Origin: Tahibacter caeni
GTDB taxonomy: Bacteria > Pseudomonadota > Gammaproteobacteria > Xanthomonadales > Rhodanobacteraceae
NCBI RefSeq assembly: GCF_024609805.1
Contig: NZ_JANFVR010000001.1
Coordinates: 1-60,122 of the forward strand
Direction of reading: 5' to 3'
DNA: 60,122 bases
Shown here one piece after another: positions 8,153-20,597 of the stretch. The position numbers were made by a program, and so were the translations under genes. Position 1 is the stretch's first letter; each line of letters opens with the position of its first letter. The notes beneath the pieces are model-generated. The model was not told where the DNA came from. It worked only from the letters and a program-made list of their open reading frames with translations, and did not search any database.

Positions 8153-8488
8153 ATGACTAATCCACCGCCTGCTTTCTGTGCGATTTACCGCTGGCGCCTG
8201 CATCCCGGCTCGGAAGAATCTTTCGTGCAGGCGTGGTCGCGCATAACCCGGTTGCTGCGGGCCGAGCGCGGCTCGTTGGGGTCGCGCCTGCATCGCGGCC
8301 CCGACGACGTCTGGTACAGCTACACGCAATGGCCGTCGGCCGAAGCAAAGGCGGAGGGCCTCGCCCGGCCGTCGGTGGATCCGGAAGCCTGGCAACGGAT
8401 GCGCGAGGCCGTCGCCGAAAGTCTGCCCGAGATCATCCTCGAGCCGATCGCGGATCATCTGGCTCCGCTGCCCCGACCCGGCGCCTGA
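8153..8488 (+). CDS. Antibiotic biosynthesis monooxygenase (ABM) family protein
   Basis: The product is 111 aa, the usual size for a dimeric alpha/beta-barrel (ABM) protein. It opens with a beta strand, FCAIYRWRLHPGSEESFVQA, continues with a helix WSRITRLLRAERGSLG, the RLHRGPDDVWYSYTQWPSAE strand pair and a long C-terminal helix. The family covers heme-degrading enzymes and quinol or polyketide monooxygenases as well as proteins with no shown activity, so only the fold is assigned. It lies 74 bases after an unknown gene and converges on the small gene at 8538-8729. Confidence 0.75.
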   Translation: MTNPPPAFCAIYRWRLHPGSEESFVQAWSRITRLLRAERGSLGSRLHRGPDDVWYSYTQWPSAEAKAEGLARPSVDPEAWQRMREAVAESLPEIILEPIADHLAPLPRPGA

Positions 8489-8537
8489 TGAATCAGCCGA
8501 CTGTTTCGCTTCGTTGCATGCGGCCGGCGCCGCAGAA

Positions 8538-8729
8538 CTAGGCTCGCAGCGACGCCTGCAGCGCCGTCGCGAGCGCCGCATCGCCGCTGACGAGATCCGT
8601 CCATTTCAGTTCGAGGCCTTTTCGCTTGCCTTTCGGAACGAGCTTCAGGCCGTCGGGGCCGATCGTCAGCGTGTAGATCTCCTTGCCTATCGCCAGTTCG
8701 CGACGCAGGGGTTTGTCGAGCGGAGTCAT
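8538..8729 (-). CDS. Small conserved-type protein coupled to the glycosylase gene
   Basis: The product is 63 aa: an N-terminal MTPLDKPLRRELAIGKEIY strand region, a TIGPDGLKLVPKGKRKGLEL turn with basic residues, and a short C-terminal helix. I do not recognise the family; the size and basic hairpin would fit a small nucleic-acid-associated or accessory protein, but this is speculation. The ATG overlaps the stop of the upstream 3-methyladenine glycosylase gene as ATGA, so the two should be translated together. A longer frame to 8798 runs inside the glycosylase gene and is not credible. Confidence 0.55.
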   Translation of the reverse strand: MTPLDKPLRRELAIGKEIYTLTIGPDGLKLVPKGKRKGLELKWTDLVSGDAALATALQASLRA

Positions 8730-9352
8730 TGGCGCTCCCGGGAACGGCGGGAAGGATGGGCCGACACGTTCGGGTTTCCCGCAACGTGCCAGCGCCACAG
8801 ATGTTCGACGGCCTTGGAAATTCCGATACGGGGACCGGTCACGGGATGCGTCGGAGGCGACATCCCGTCATCGAGGATACCGATGCTCCGGTCCCCTTTG
8901 ACGAGATCCGCACCGTCGAGCGCGCGCGTTATGCCGAAAGCCTGTGCCAGGCGAGCGGGACCGCTGCCGATGTCGCGATCGCGACGCGGCCAGTTGCGCG
9001 CCTCGCGCATCGCATCCAGCCCCGCCACCGGTTCCATGGCGCGCAACAGGACGCCGACGCCTTGGCCGGCTCGGCCGCAGACCGCATTCGCACACCAGTG
9101 CATGCCGTAGGTGAAGTAGACGTACAGATGGCCGCCGTCACCGAACATCGTCGCATTGCGCGCGGTGAGGCCGCCGAAGGTATGAGCGGCCTGGTCTTCC
9201 TCGCCGCAATACGCTTCCACGTCGACGATGCGCCCGACACGGCCGTCATTCCTCGCCAGCAGCTTGTTCAGGAGCTCGGGCGCGACCACCCGGGGATCTC
9301 GCCGGTAGAAGGAGCGCGGAAGCGTCTTGCCGATTGAACTTCGACCGTTCAC
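8726..9352 (-). CDS. DNA-3-methyladenine glycosylase (AAG/MPG family)
   Basis: The product is 208 aa, typical of bacterial AAG-type glycosylases. It excises alkylated purines to start base-excision repair. Visible signatures are RSFYRRDPRVVAPELLNKLL near the start, the catalytic-region VDVEAYCGEEDQAAHTFGG (with the general-base Glu of the EAY motif), RNATMFGDGGHLYVYFTYGMHWCANAV, VLLRAMEPV and GSGPARLAQAFGI. The frame is open far upstream without protein character; GTG 9352 is chosen because GGGAAG lies six bases before it and it starts the conserved region. Its stop overlaps the next gene as ATGA. Confidence 0.9.
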   Translation of the reverse strand: MNGRSSIGKTLPRSFYRRDPRVVAPELLNKLLARNDGRVGRIVDVEAYCGEEDQAAHTFGGLTARNATMFGDGGHLYVYFTYGMHWCANAVCGRAGQGVGVLLRAMEPVAGLDAMREARNWPRRDRDIGSGPARLAQAFGITRALDGADLVKGDRSIGILDDGMSPPTHPVTGPRIGISKAVEHLWRWHVAGNPNVSAHPSRRSRERQ

Positions 9353-9726
9353 CGATGACTTCCCGTTCGCCTGCCGGCGCAGCCGCGTCTTGCAGGCGCA
9401 TTCATTGCATCGTTTCCAACCGCAACGGATCCGGCACCGAAGCCTCGTCGGGAATCGGTGATACCAGGCTGCGCATTTTTGCTTTTCCCGGGTGAAGGCT
9501 CCAGCAAACCGGAGCGGATCCGGGCTCGTCGGCGCGTTCCGCCGAAATTTCCTCGTGTCGGTTTTCGCTCGAAAGACGTCCGGCCGGACACTACGTTTCA
9601 AACACCGTCGAGACTCCAATACGCTCCGACATCCGGGTGCACATGGCATGCCACGGCAGCTCGCTCGACGCCTGCGCAGGCCGCGGACCCGGCCATTCGA
9701 TTGCGGTGCAAGCCGAAGGAGCCCCA
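9353..9726. other. Intergenic region with no gene seen
   Basis: These 374 bases lie between the divergent glycosylase and DinB-family genes. They should hold both promoters, but no convincing -35/-10 pair, RNA gene or repeat was recognised. Confidence 0.35.
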
Positions 9727-10230
9727 ATGAACGATATGCAGGTACTCACGCGCTACAAGGCGTGGGCGGACGAGGTCTTTCTGTCCGTCATCTCGACCGT
9801 CCCAGGCGCGGAACTCGCCGCTCCGCGCCCTATCGTCTTCGGCAGCCTGATCCGCACGCTCCATCACTCGTATGCGATGGACTACGTCTGGCAATGCCAT
9901 CTGCTCGGCAAAGCGCACGGACTGACGACGCGCAATCCCGAACATTGCCCTGGACTGGCGGAACTGATCGAGAACCAGCGCGCGATCGACGCATGGTACG
10001 TGGACTACGCCGATTCTCTCGCCGGAAACGAGCCGGCGCAGTCGGTCGACTTCGAGTTCATCGGCGGCGGTGCCGGCCGCATGAGCCGCCGCGACATCAT
10101 CCTGCATGTCGTCAACCACACCACCTACCACCGAGGTCATGCGGCGGGGATTCTCTATTACCTCGACATATTTCCGCCGACCACGGATCTGCCGGTATTC
10201 CTCCGGCAGCACCCGGTCGCCGGCAGCTGA
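9727..10230 (+). CDS. DinB-family (YfiT-like) metal-dependent protein
   Basis: The product is 167 aa with the four-helix DinB fold. The metal-binding histidines are visible: HH at 46-47 in helix 2 and the HVVNHTTYHRGHAAG motif with His131 and His135 (His-x3-His) in helix 4. Bacterial members include mycothiol- or bacillithiol-dependent S-transferases and damage-inducible proteins; the thiol partner in a proteobacterium is unclear, and most proteobacterial members are uncharacterised. This protein is unrelated to DNA polymerase IV (also called DinB) at 55244-56425. ATG 9727 has AAGGAG nine bases upstream. Confidence 0.85.
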   Translation: MNDMQVLTRYKAWADEVFLSVISTVPGAELAAPRPIVFGSLIRTLHHSYAMDYVWQCHLLGKAHGLTTRNPEHCPGLAELIENQRAIDAWYVDYADSLAGNEPAQSVDFEFIGGGAGRMSRRDIILHVVNHTTYHRGHAAGILYYLDIFPPTTDLPVFLRQHPVAGS

Positions 10231-10451
10231 GTGGGCCGCCGATGCGCCGTGACCGAGCGAATGGTTGCCTCGGGCCTCCGCCGGAAAACGGCGGCGCGCA
10301 GGGCGTCGACCGCACGGCGATGCCGCGCGACCTTGCCGCCAGTCGGCACGGCGCCTGCAAAGGTCGGAATCACCTCGGCGAGGCATTTCCGTCCGGCCGC
10401 TACGTCAAGTCAGGCTTCGGCTGCTGACGACAGTACCCGGAAGCCCCGGCC

Positions 10452-12098
<1,647 letters not shown>

Positions 12099-12110
12099 GG
12101 GGCCGGGAAT

Positions 12111-12232
12111 CGGGAATGGAGAATCGGGAATCGGAGAAGCAGGTCGCGGCTATCCGGGGCGCATCGTCGCCGGCAAATCGAAAACGTCGAACGTGCCGTC
12201 AGGCGCCTTCGATTCACGATTCCCCATTCCCG
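12111..12232. repeat. Long inverted repeat between guaB and guaA
   Basis: Two 23-base arms, 12111-12133 and 12210-12232, are inverse copies with two mismatches; both are made of GGGAATSG-type units (GGGAATCG occurs several times). The 76 bases between them form the loop. The element lies wholly inside the 148-bp guaB-guaA gap and would fold in the transcript. Repeats of GGGAATCGGGAAT type are, as far as I recall, common between genes in xanthomonads. Confidence 0.65.
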
Positions 12233-12246
12233 CCATCGTCCCGACC

Positions 12247-14006
<1,760 letters not shown>

Positions 14007-15290
14007 TCACCGCGCGAGCCAGAGCGACAGCCCGGGCCAGTAGGTGATGATCAGAGTCGCGGCCAGCATGATCAGGAAGAACGGCACGGCGGCGCGGACG
14101 AGCGTCATCACGGGCTGGCGGAAGCGCGCGCTCGCAATGTAGAGATTGATACCCAGCGGCGGCAGGAAGATGCCGAGCTGCAGGTTGGCCAGGAAGATGA
14201 TGCCCAGATGCACCGGATCGATGCCGTAGCGCACGGCGACCGGCAACACCAGCGGCACGAGCAGGATGATGGCCGGGAAGCCTTCGAGCAGCATGCCGAA
14301 CACGAGCAGGAACAGGTTCAGCGCGAGCAGGAACAGGAACGGCTTGCTCTCGGGAATGTGCGTGCGCAGGAACTGGAACAGCTTCTCCGGCACTTCGGCG
14401 TCGATGAGCCAGTTGGTCAGCGCCAGCGAGAAGCCGAGGATGACGAGGATGCCGCCGACCAGCACCATCGCGTGGCGGATCACGCGCGGCAGCTCGGCCA
14501 GCTTGATCTCGCGCCGGATCAGCACGGTCACGAGCAGCACGTAGAGCGCGGTCGCCGCCGCCGCCTCGGACGCGGCGAGCTTGCCCGAATAGATGCCGAC
14601 CAGGATCACGAACGGCAGCGGGATCTCCCAGGCCGCGTCCTTGACGGCGGCCCAGAGTTCTCCGGGCGCCGCAGCCCTGGGCCGCGCGACGCCGCGCACG
14701 TGCCAGGCGCTGTAGACGCCGAGCATCGCGACCATCAGCAGGCAGGGCAGCACGCCGGCCTTGAACAGCGCGTCGATGCTGACCGGCGGCGTGGTCTGGA
14801 ACTGCTGCGCGACGACGCCGTAGAGGATCAGCGGCATCGACGGCACGAGCAGCAGGCCGAGGCTGCCCGAGGCGGTCAGCAGGCCGAGGCTGAATTTCTC
14901 GCCGTAGTGCGCCTGGCGCAACGCCGGATACAGCACGGCGCCGAGCGCGATGATGGTCACGCCCGTAGCGCCGGTGAAGGCCGTGAACAGGGTGCAGGCG
15001 AGTACCGCGACGATCGCGAGTCCGCCGGGCAGCCAGCCGACCAGCGCGTTCGTGAGCCGCACGAGACGCTGCGGCGTCTTGCTCTCGGCGAGGATGTAGC
15101 CGGCCAGGGTGAACAGCGGGATCGCGATCAGCGCCGGCATGTCCGACAGGCGATAGAACTCCACCGCGACGGCGATGCCTTCCTGGCCGGCCAGGTGGAA
15201 GCCGATCAGCGCGATCGCGCCGAGGATCGCGAAAAGCGGCGCGCCGAGCGCCGCGAGCAGTATCAAAAGACCGACTATCAGCCAGATCAC
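14007..15290 (-). CDS. dctM: TRAP transporter large permease (DctM family)
   Basis: The product is 427 aa with about 12 hydrophobic segments over its whole length, as expected of the large TRAP subunit that carries the Na+-coupled translocation pathway. Recognisable DctM features include PLFTLAGYILAES near 70, FTGATGVTIIALGAVLYP, GSLGLLLVPSMPLILYG and LFLLVFGMLLEGFPAIILLVPL with LGIIFLANLQLG near the end. The start is GTG 15290, which overlaps the dctQ stop as GTGA; the longer open frame upstream is only the shadow of dctQ. It is the last gene of the folD-tatT-dctP-dctQ-dctM run. The substrate is unknown. Confidence 0.93.
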   Translation of the reverse strand: MIWLIVGLLILLAALGAPLFAILGAIALIGFHLAGQEGIAVAVEFYRLSDMPALIAIPLFTLAGYILAESKTPQRLVRLTNALVGWLPGGLAIVAVLACTLFTAFTGATGVTIIALGAVLYPALRQAHYGEKFSLGLLTASGSLGLLLVPSMPLILYGVVAQQFQTTPPVSIDALFKAGVLPCLLMVAMLGVYSAWHVRGVARPRAAAPGELWAAVKDAAWEIPLPFVILVGIYSGKLAASEAAAATALYVLLVTVLIRREIKLAELPRVIRHAMVLVGGILVILGFSLALTNWLIDAEVPEKLFQFLRTHIPESKPFLFLLALNLFLLVFGMLLEGFPAIILLVPLVLPVAVRYGIDPVHLGIIFLANLQLGIFLPPLGINLYIASARFRQPVMTLVRAAVPFFLIMLAATLIITYWPGLSLWLAR

Positions 15291-15790
15291 GCCTCGCCCT
15301 CCGGCAGCGGATCGTGCGATTTCGGCGGCAGCAGCGAACGGATCAGGAAACGCAGCGCCATCAGGCCGAAGCCCAGCGGCAGGATCAGTTCCAGCACCCA
15401 GGCCGGCAGGCCGAGCACGCCGGCCGTGCCGCCTTCGCGATCGAGCTCGACGAGGCCCCAGCTGTGCCAGGCCATCAGCGCGCAGAGCGCCGCGGCGAAG
15501 GCCAGCGCAACGAAGCGCGCGACGCGCAGCGCCGCGCCGCTGACGAAGCGCGCGATGAAGTCCAGGCCGATGTGCTGGTCCTCGCGCGTGGCGATGACCG
15601 CGCCGAGCATCGCGCTCCAGAGCACGAGCGCGCGCAGCATGGGTTCGGCCCAGGCGAAGCCGCTGTCGAACACGTTGCGCAGCAGGATCTGCGCACCGGC
15701 CAGCACGACCATGAACACGACGAGCACGGTCAGCACCCAGTCCTCGAAACGGTGCAGGCGCGCGAGATGACGCTGGTAGGCGGTAGTCAT
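15287..15790 (-). CDS. dctQ: TRAP transporter small permease (DctQ family)
   Basis: The product is 167 aa with four membrane segments: about 22-42 (VLTVLVVFMVVLAGAQILLR), 55-75, 95-118 and 135-155. The RFEDWVLTVLV opening and the LRNVFDSGFAWAEPMLRALVLW motif after helix 1 are characteristic of DctQ subunits, which partner with DctM. It ends in GTGA shared with the dctM start and begins 23 bases after the dctP stop, so expression is coupled. Confidence 0.92.
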   Translation of the reverse strand: MTTAYQRHLARLHRFEDWVLTVLVVFMVVLAGAQILLRNVFDSGFAWAEPMLRALVLWSAMLGAVIATREDQHIGLDFIARFVSGAALRVARFVALAFAAALCALMAWHSWGLVELDREGGTAGVLGLPAWVLELILPLGFGLMALRFLIRSLLPPKSHDPLPEGEA

Positions 15791-15813
15791 CGTGTCCTTC
15801 CGGAGCGCCGTGC

Positions 15814-16809
15814 TTACTGCTTGCGTACCGCGGCGATTTCGGCATCGATGGCCCGGATCAGCTCGGTCGACGGCGCCGTGTCGCCGGTGATCTGCTTGGC
15901 CGACTCGGGGCCGATCTTCTGCCAGTTCGCGACTTCCTCGGCGCTGGGCTGATAGATCGTGATGCCCTGCTTCTTCAGCGCGTCGACGGCCTTGGCGTTG
16001 TCCTCGATGCTGATCTGGTCCAGGCGCGCGAAGGCCTTGCCGATTTCGTCCTTGAGCACGGCCTGGTCGGCCGCGCTGACTTTGTCGAAGGCCTTCTTGT
16101 CCACGGCCATGACGCCGACGACGTAGCTGACCGGCAGGTCGACGATGTGCTTGACCTTGGTGTGCCACTGGAACGCGATCGCGCCGGCGAATGTGTTCGC
16201 GGCCGTGTCGATCAGGCCGGTCTGCAGGCTGGTGTAGACGTCGGCCAGCGGCAGCGAGATCGGCGTGACGCCGGCGGCCTTGAAAGCGATCTCGGCGATG
16301 AAGTCGCCCTGCGGCACCCAGACCTTGGCGGCCTTGAGCTCGTCGCGCGTCTTTATCTCGCGCGTGCTCATGATGTAGGCGAAGCCGCCGCCGGACAGGC
16401 CCAGTGCGACGAAGCCGCTCTTCTCGAACCCGGCCTTGATGCGCTCGTCGAACTTCGCACGCACGGCGTCGACTTCGGCCTGGGTGCGGAACAGGAACGG
16501 CAGGCCGTAGGCCTGCACGTCGGGATTGGCGTTGGCGATCTCGCCGCCGGTGAACGCGCCGCCCTGCAGTTGGCCGATCTTGATCTTGCGCTGCACCGTG
16601 GCCGAGTCGCCCATGACGCCGCCGGGGTAGTACTTGATCTCGACGCGGCCTTCGGTGCGCGCCTTGACCGCGTCGGCCCCGGCGCGCATTTCCTTCATCC
16701 AGGCGGTGCCGTCGGGCGCCGTCGTCGCGATCTTGATGACATCGGCCTGCGCGGCAGCCGCCGCGCTCAGGGTCAGCAGGACGGACAGAAAGGATTTACG
16801 CAGATTCAT
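15814..16809 (-). CDS. dctP: TRAP transporter periplasmic substrate-binding protein (DctP family)
   Basis: The product is 331 aa. A signal peptide (MNLRKSFLSVLLTLSAAAAAQA) directs it to the periplasm. The DctP domain follows: IKIATTAPDGTAWMKEMRAGADAV, EIKYYPGGVMGDSATVQRKIKIGQLQGG, the AYGLPFLFRTQAEVDAV motif and VWVPQGDF, and LPLADVYTSLQTGLIDTAANTF, which includes the helix that contacts the ligand. It binds the solute and delivers it to DctQM; the sequence does not reveal whether the ligand is an organic acid or something else. GGGAGT precedes ATG 16809. Confidence 0.93.
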   Translation of the reverse strand: MNLRKSFLSVLLTLSAAAAAQADVIKIATTAPDGTAWMKEMRAGADAVKARTEGRVEIKYYPGGVMGDSATVQRKIKIGQLQGGAFTGGEIANANPDVQAYGLPFLFRTQAEVDAVRAKFDERIKAGFEKSGFVALGLSGGGFAYIMSTREIKTRDELKAAKVWVPQGDFIAEIAFKAAGVTPISLPLADVYTSLQTGLIDTAANTFAGAIAFQWHTKVKHIVDLPVSYVVGVMAVDKKAFDKVSAADQAVLKDEIGKAFARLDQISIEDNAKAVDALKKQGITIYQPSAEEVANWQKIGPESAKQITGDTAPSTELIRAIDAEIAAVRKQ

Positions 16810-16868
16810 GTCGTACTCCCAGGGCACGGACGCCCGCAGTGCAATGAGGCGAAGCCGCCGCGGCGGCT

Positions 16869-17732
16869 TCAGAAATAGTCCTTGCCGGAGGCCAGCAGCG
16901 CCTTCGCGCGCTGCTGCGCCAGCACGTTCGTCAGGGTCAGCCGCGGTGCCTCGGGCGCGGCGGCGATGACCTCCCCGAGCAAACGGTCGTGCAGCTCCTG
17001 GTCGAACACCAGCCGCGCGTAGTACTGCGCGTAGAGCGTCTTGGCCATGAGGTTCCTGCCCTGCGACATCGCGATCGCGGTCTCGAAAGCGGCCTTGCCG
17101 AGCTCGGGCCTGCCGCCGAGCTGGGCCGGGCGCAGCGAATGCAGCACGCCGAGCACCATGTGCGGCTCGCCGGCGGCGTAGTCCGGGTTCAGCGCGAGTA
17201 CGCGCTCGACTAGCAGTTGCACCTTCGGCAGGTCGGCGATCGCGTTCCAGTCGCCGCTGTCCTGCTGGATGCGGCCGGCCCAGGCCGAAGCCAGCCCGTA
17301 AAGCAGGTCGATGTCCTTGGCGCCGACCTCGGCGACCACGCCGGAGAATGCCTCGAACGGCTGGTCGAGCACGCCGCAGAGCGCCGGGCTGCGCACGCAG
17401 GTCGCGCGCCGCGCATAGCCGAACGCGCGGCCGGCCAGGCGCCTGGCGCGCTCGGGCTCGGCGACGAAGCCGCCGGCATAGGCGCCGTAGAGCTTGGCCG
17501 CGGCGAGCAGGCTGCCGGCATTCTGCGGATCGCCTTCGATCAGCGAATCGAGCAGCAGCAGATACGCGGGCAGGCCTTCGCGCACGGTGCCCGGGTCGTC
17601 CTGGTTCAGCACGGCGCCGCCGAGGTTGTCGGCGAAACGCTGCGAGGCCTTGTTGACGATGCCGGCGCAGCCGGACAGCAGGGTCAGCGCGGCTGCGCAA
17701 AGCAGCAGCGGGAATCGGTGCATCGGTTTCAT
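16869..17732 (-). CDS. TRAP-associated lipoprotein TatT (T component)
   Basis: The product is 287 aa. The N-terminus is a lipoprotein signal with the lipobox LLSGC near residue 21, so it should be anchored to a membrane. The mature part is mostly helical and matches the TatT family (PF16811 type), described in Treponema as a trimer that associates with a TRAP periplasmic protein. Motifs seen include [42 protein letters not shown] and [20 protein letters not shown]. Its ATG overlaps the folD stop as ATGA, and dctP follows 59 bases later. Its presence suggests a ligand handled by the TatPT type of TRAP system, possibly hydrophobic. Confidence 0.85.
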   Translation of the reverse strand: MKPMHRFPLLLCAAALTLLSGCAGIVNKASQRFADNLGGAVLNQDDPGTVREGLPAYLLLLDSLIEGDPQNAGSLLAAAKLYGAYAGGFVAEPERARRLAGRAFGYARRATCVRSPALCGVLDQPFEAFSGVVAEVGAKDIDLLYGLASAWAGRIQQDSGDWNAIADLPKVQLLVERVLALNPDYAAGEPHMVLGVLHSLRPAQLGGRPELGKAAFETAIAMSQGRNLMAKTLYAQYYARLVFDQELHDRLLGEVIAAAPEAPRLTLTNVLAQQRAKALLASGKDYF

Positions 17733-18586
17733 CGGTCGAAAAAGGTTTCGGCGGCTTCGAGGGTGTTTTCGATCAGGGTCGCGACGGTCATGCGCCCCAC
17801 TCCGCCGGGCACCGGCGTGATCCAGGAGGCGCGCTGCGCGGCGACGTCGAATTCCACGTCGCCGACGAGGCTGCCGTCGTCGAGGCGGTTGATGCCGATG
17901 TCGACGACGATCGCGCCCGGCTTGATCCAGTCGCCCTTGACCAGGCCCGGACGGCCGACCGCGACGACGACGATGTCGGCCTGCGCGACGAAGCCCGGCA
18001 GGTCGCGCGTGAACTTGTGGCAGGAAGTCGTCGTGCAGCCGGCCAGCAGCAGCTCCAGCGCCATCGGCCGGCCGACGTGATTGGACACGCCGACGATGAC
18101 CGCGTGCTGGCCGCGCACCGGACGGTCGGTATGCGCGAGCAGGGTCATGACGCCCTTGGGCGTGCACGGCCGCAGGCCGCGCTGGCGCAGCACCAGAGCG
18201 CCCACGTTGGCGGCATGGAAGCCGTCGACGTCTTTGCGCGGGTCGATGCGGTTGATCAGCGCCGTCGCATCGATGTGCGCCGGCAGCGGCAGCTGCACGA
18301 GGATGCCGTGCACGCGCGCGTCGGCGTTGAGTCGGTCGATCAGCGCGTAGAGCTCGGCTTCGGAGGTTTCCGCCGGCAGGTCGTAGTCGAACGAACGGAT
18401 GTCGACTTCCTTGCAGGCCTTGCGCTTGTTCTTGACGTAGACCGCCGACGCCGGATCGGCGCCGACGAGCACGACCGCGAGACCCGGCCGCGACTGGCCG
18501 GCGGCGACGCGGGCGCTGACGCGGCCCTTGATGCGCTCCAGCAGTTCGTCGGCGATGTGTTTGCCGTCCAGTATCCGGGCGGTCAT
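17729..18586 (-). CDS. folD: Bifunctional methylenetetrahydrofolate dehydrogenase / cyclohydrolase
   Basis: The product is 285 aa, the usual length. It interconverts 5,10-methylene-, 5,10-methenyl- and 10-formyl-tetrahydrofolate with NADP(H). Landmarks are [14 protein letters not shown] with the catalytic Tyr and Lys near 50-54, [36 protein letters not shown] in the cofactor domain, and [18 protein letters not shown]. The C-terminal signature reads [10 protein letters not shown], where most FolD proteins have PVPGGVGPMT. The start at ATG 18586 matches other FolD N-termini ([12 protein letters not shown]). It is the first gene of the coupled run leading into tatT and the TRAP genes. Confidence 0.96.
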   Translation of the reverse strand: MTARILDGKHIADELLERIKGRVSARVAAGQSRPGLAVVLVGADPASAVYVKNKRKACKEVDIRSFDYDLPAETSEAELYALIDRLNADARVHGILVQLPLPAHIDATALINRIDPRKDVDGFHAANVGALVLRQRGLRPCTPKGVMTLLAHTDRPVRGQHAVIVGVSNHVGRPMALELLLAGCTTTSCHKFTRDLPGFVAQADIVVVAVGRPGLVKGDWIKPGAIVVDIGINRLDDGSLVGDVEFDVAAQRASWITPVPGGVGRMTVATLIENTLEAAETFFDR

Positions 18587-18684
18587 CGGTGAGCAGTTCC
18601 AGGACCGGCCCACGGCCGGAGATGCAGGGAGGTCACGCAGACGGCGCCGGGTGGAAGACGCCGGCCCGGCACGACAAGGCGCGC

Positions 18685-18713
18685 ATTATCCATGTCCGGC
18701 GGGGCCGCCTCAA
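18685..18713 (-). promoter_or_regulatory. Promoter of folD and the TRAP run
   Basis: On the minus strand, TTGAGG (18713-18708) and GATAAT (18690-18685) are separated by exactly 17 bases. The predicted start near 18678 gives a 5' leader of about 92 bases before the folD ATG. Confidence 0.6.
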
Positions 18714-18768
18714 ACCGCGCGGCGGCGGCGCTCAGCTACCATGCAGTTTTTCCGACCCGGAGCCGCCC

Positions 18769-19062
18769 ATGTCCGCCACCGTCGAGCTCGAAGCCGCCGC
18801 GTTCCGCCGCCTGCTCGCCCATCTGTCGGGACGCAGCGACGTGCAGAACATCGACCTCATGATCACGGCCGGCTTCTGCCGCAACTGCCTGGCCGACTGG
18901 TACCGCGAAGCCGCCGCCGAGCGCGGTATCGAACTCGACAAGGACGCGGCGCGCGAGCGGATCTACGGCATGCCGTTCGCGCAGTGGAAGGCGCAGCACC
19001 AGAAGGACGCCACGCCGGAACAGCTCGCCGCGTTCGAGCGGTCGCAGAAGGCGCATGGGTGA
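18769..19062 (+). CDS. DUF1244 small metal-binding-type protein
   Basis: The product is 97 aa and matches the DUF1244 family in length and pattern: a helix AAAFRRLLAHLSGRSDVQNIDLM, the AGFCRNCLADWYREAA motif with Cys37 and Cys40, and EAARERIYGMPFAQWK further on. A structure of a family member exists, but the biological role is not established; a CxxC pair suggests metal or redox use. ATG 18769 is chosen because it starts the conserved part; the frame is open upstream. It is divergent from folD and converges on serS. Confidence 0.88.
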   Translation: MSATVELEAAAFRRLLAHLSGRSDVQNIDLMITAGFCRNCLADWYREAAAERGIELDKDAARERIYGMPFAQWKAQHQKDATPEQLAAFERSQKAHG

Positions 19063-19238
19063 GGAGCGGTCCGGAGCGCCGCCGCCCTGGAAAACACCAG
19101 CGCTGCGGCTCCGGAAAACCCGTCCTTTCGAGAAGGTGAAAGGCCGCCGCCCGGAACCGCAGTTCCGACGGCCTCGAACCCCGACGGGCCGCAAGGTTTC
19201 GGCGGGACCGGGCTCGCAGCGACTGCTCCCCGTGAAAT

Positions 19239-20597
<1,359 letters not shown>

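Noticed and set aside
19140-19173. Bulged hairpin (AGGCCG...CGGCCT with an inner GGAACCGCAGTTCC) between DUF1244 and serS.
   Set aside because: The stem is interrupted, and neither strand has a following T-run, so it was not listed as a terminator.
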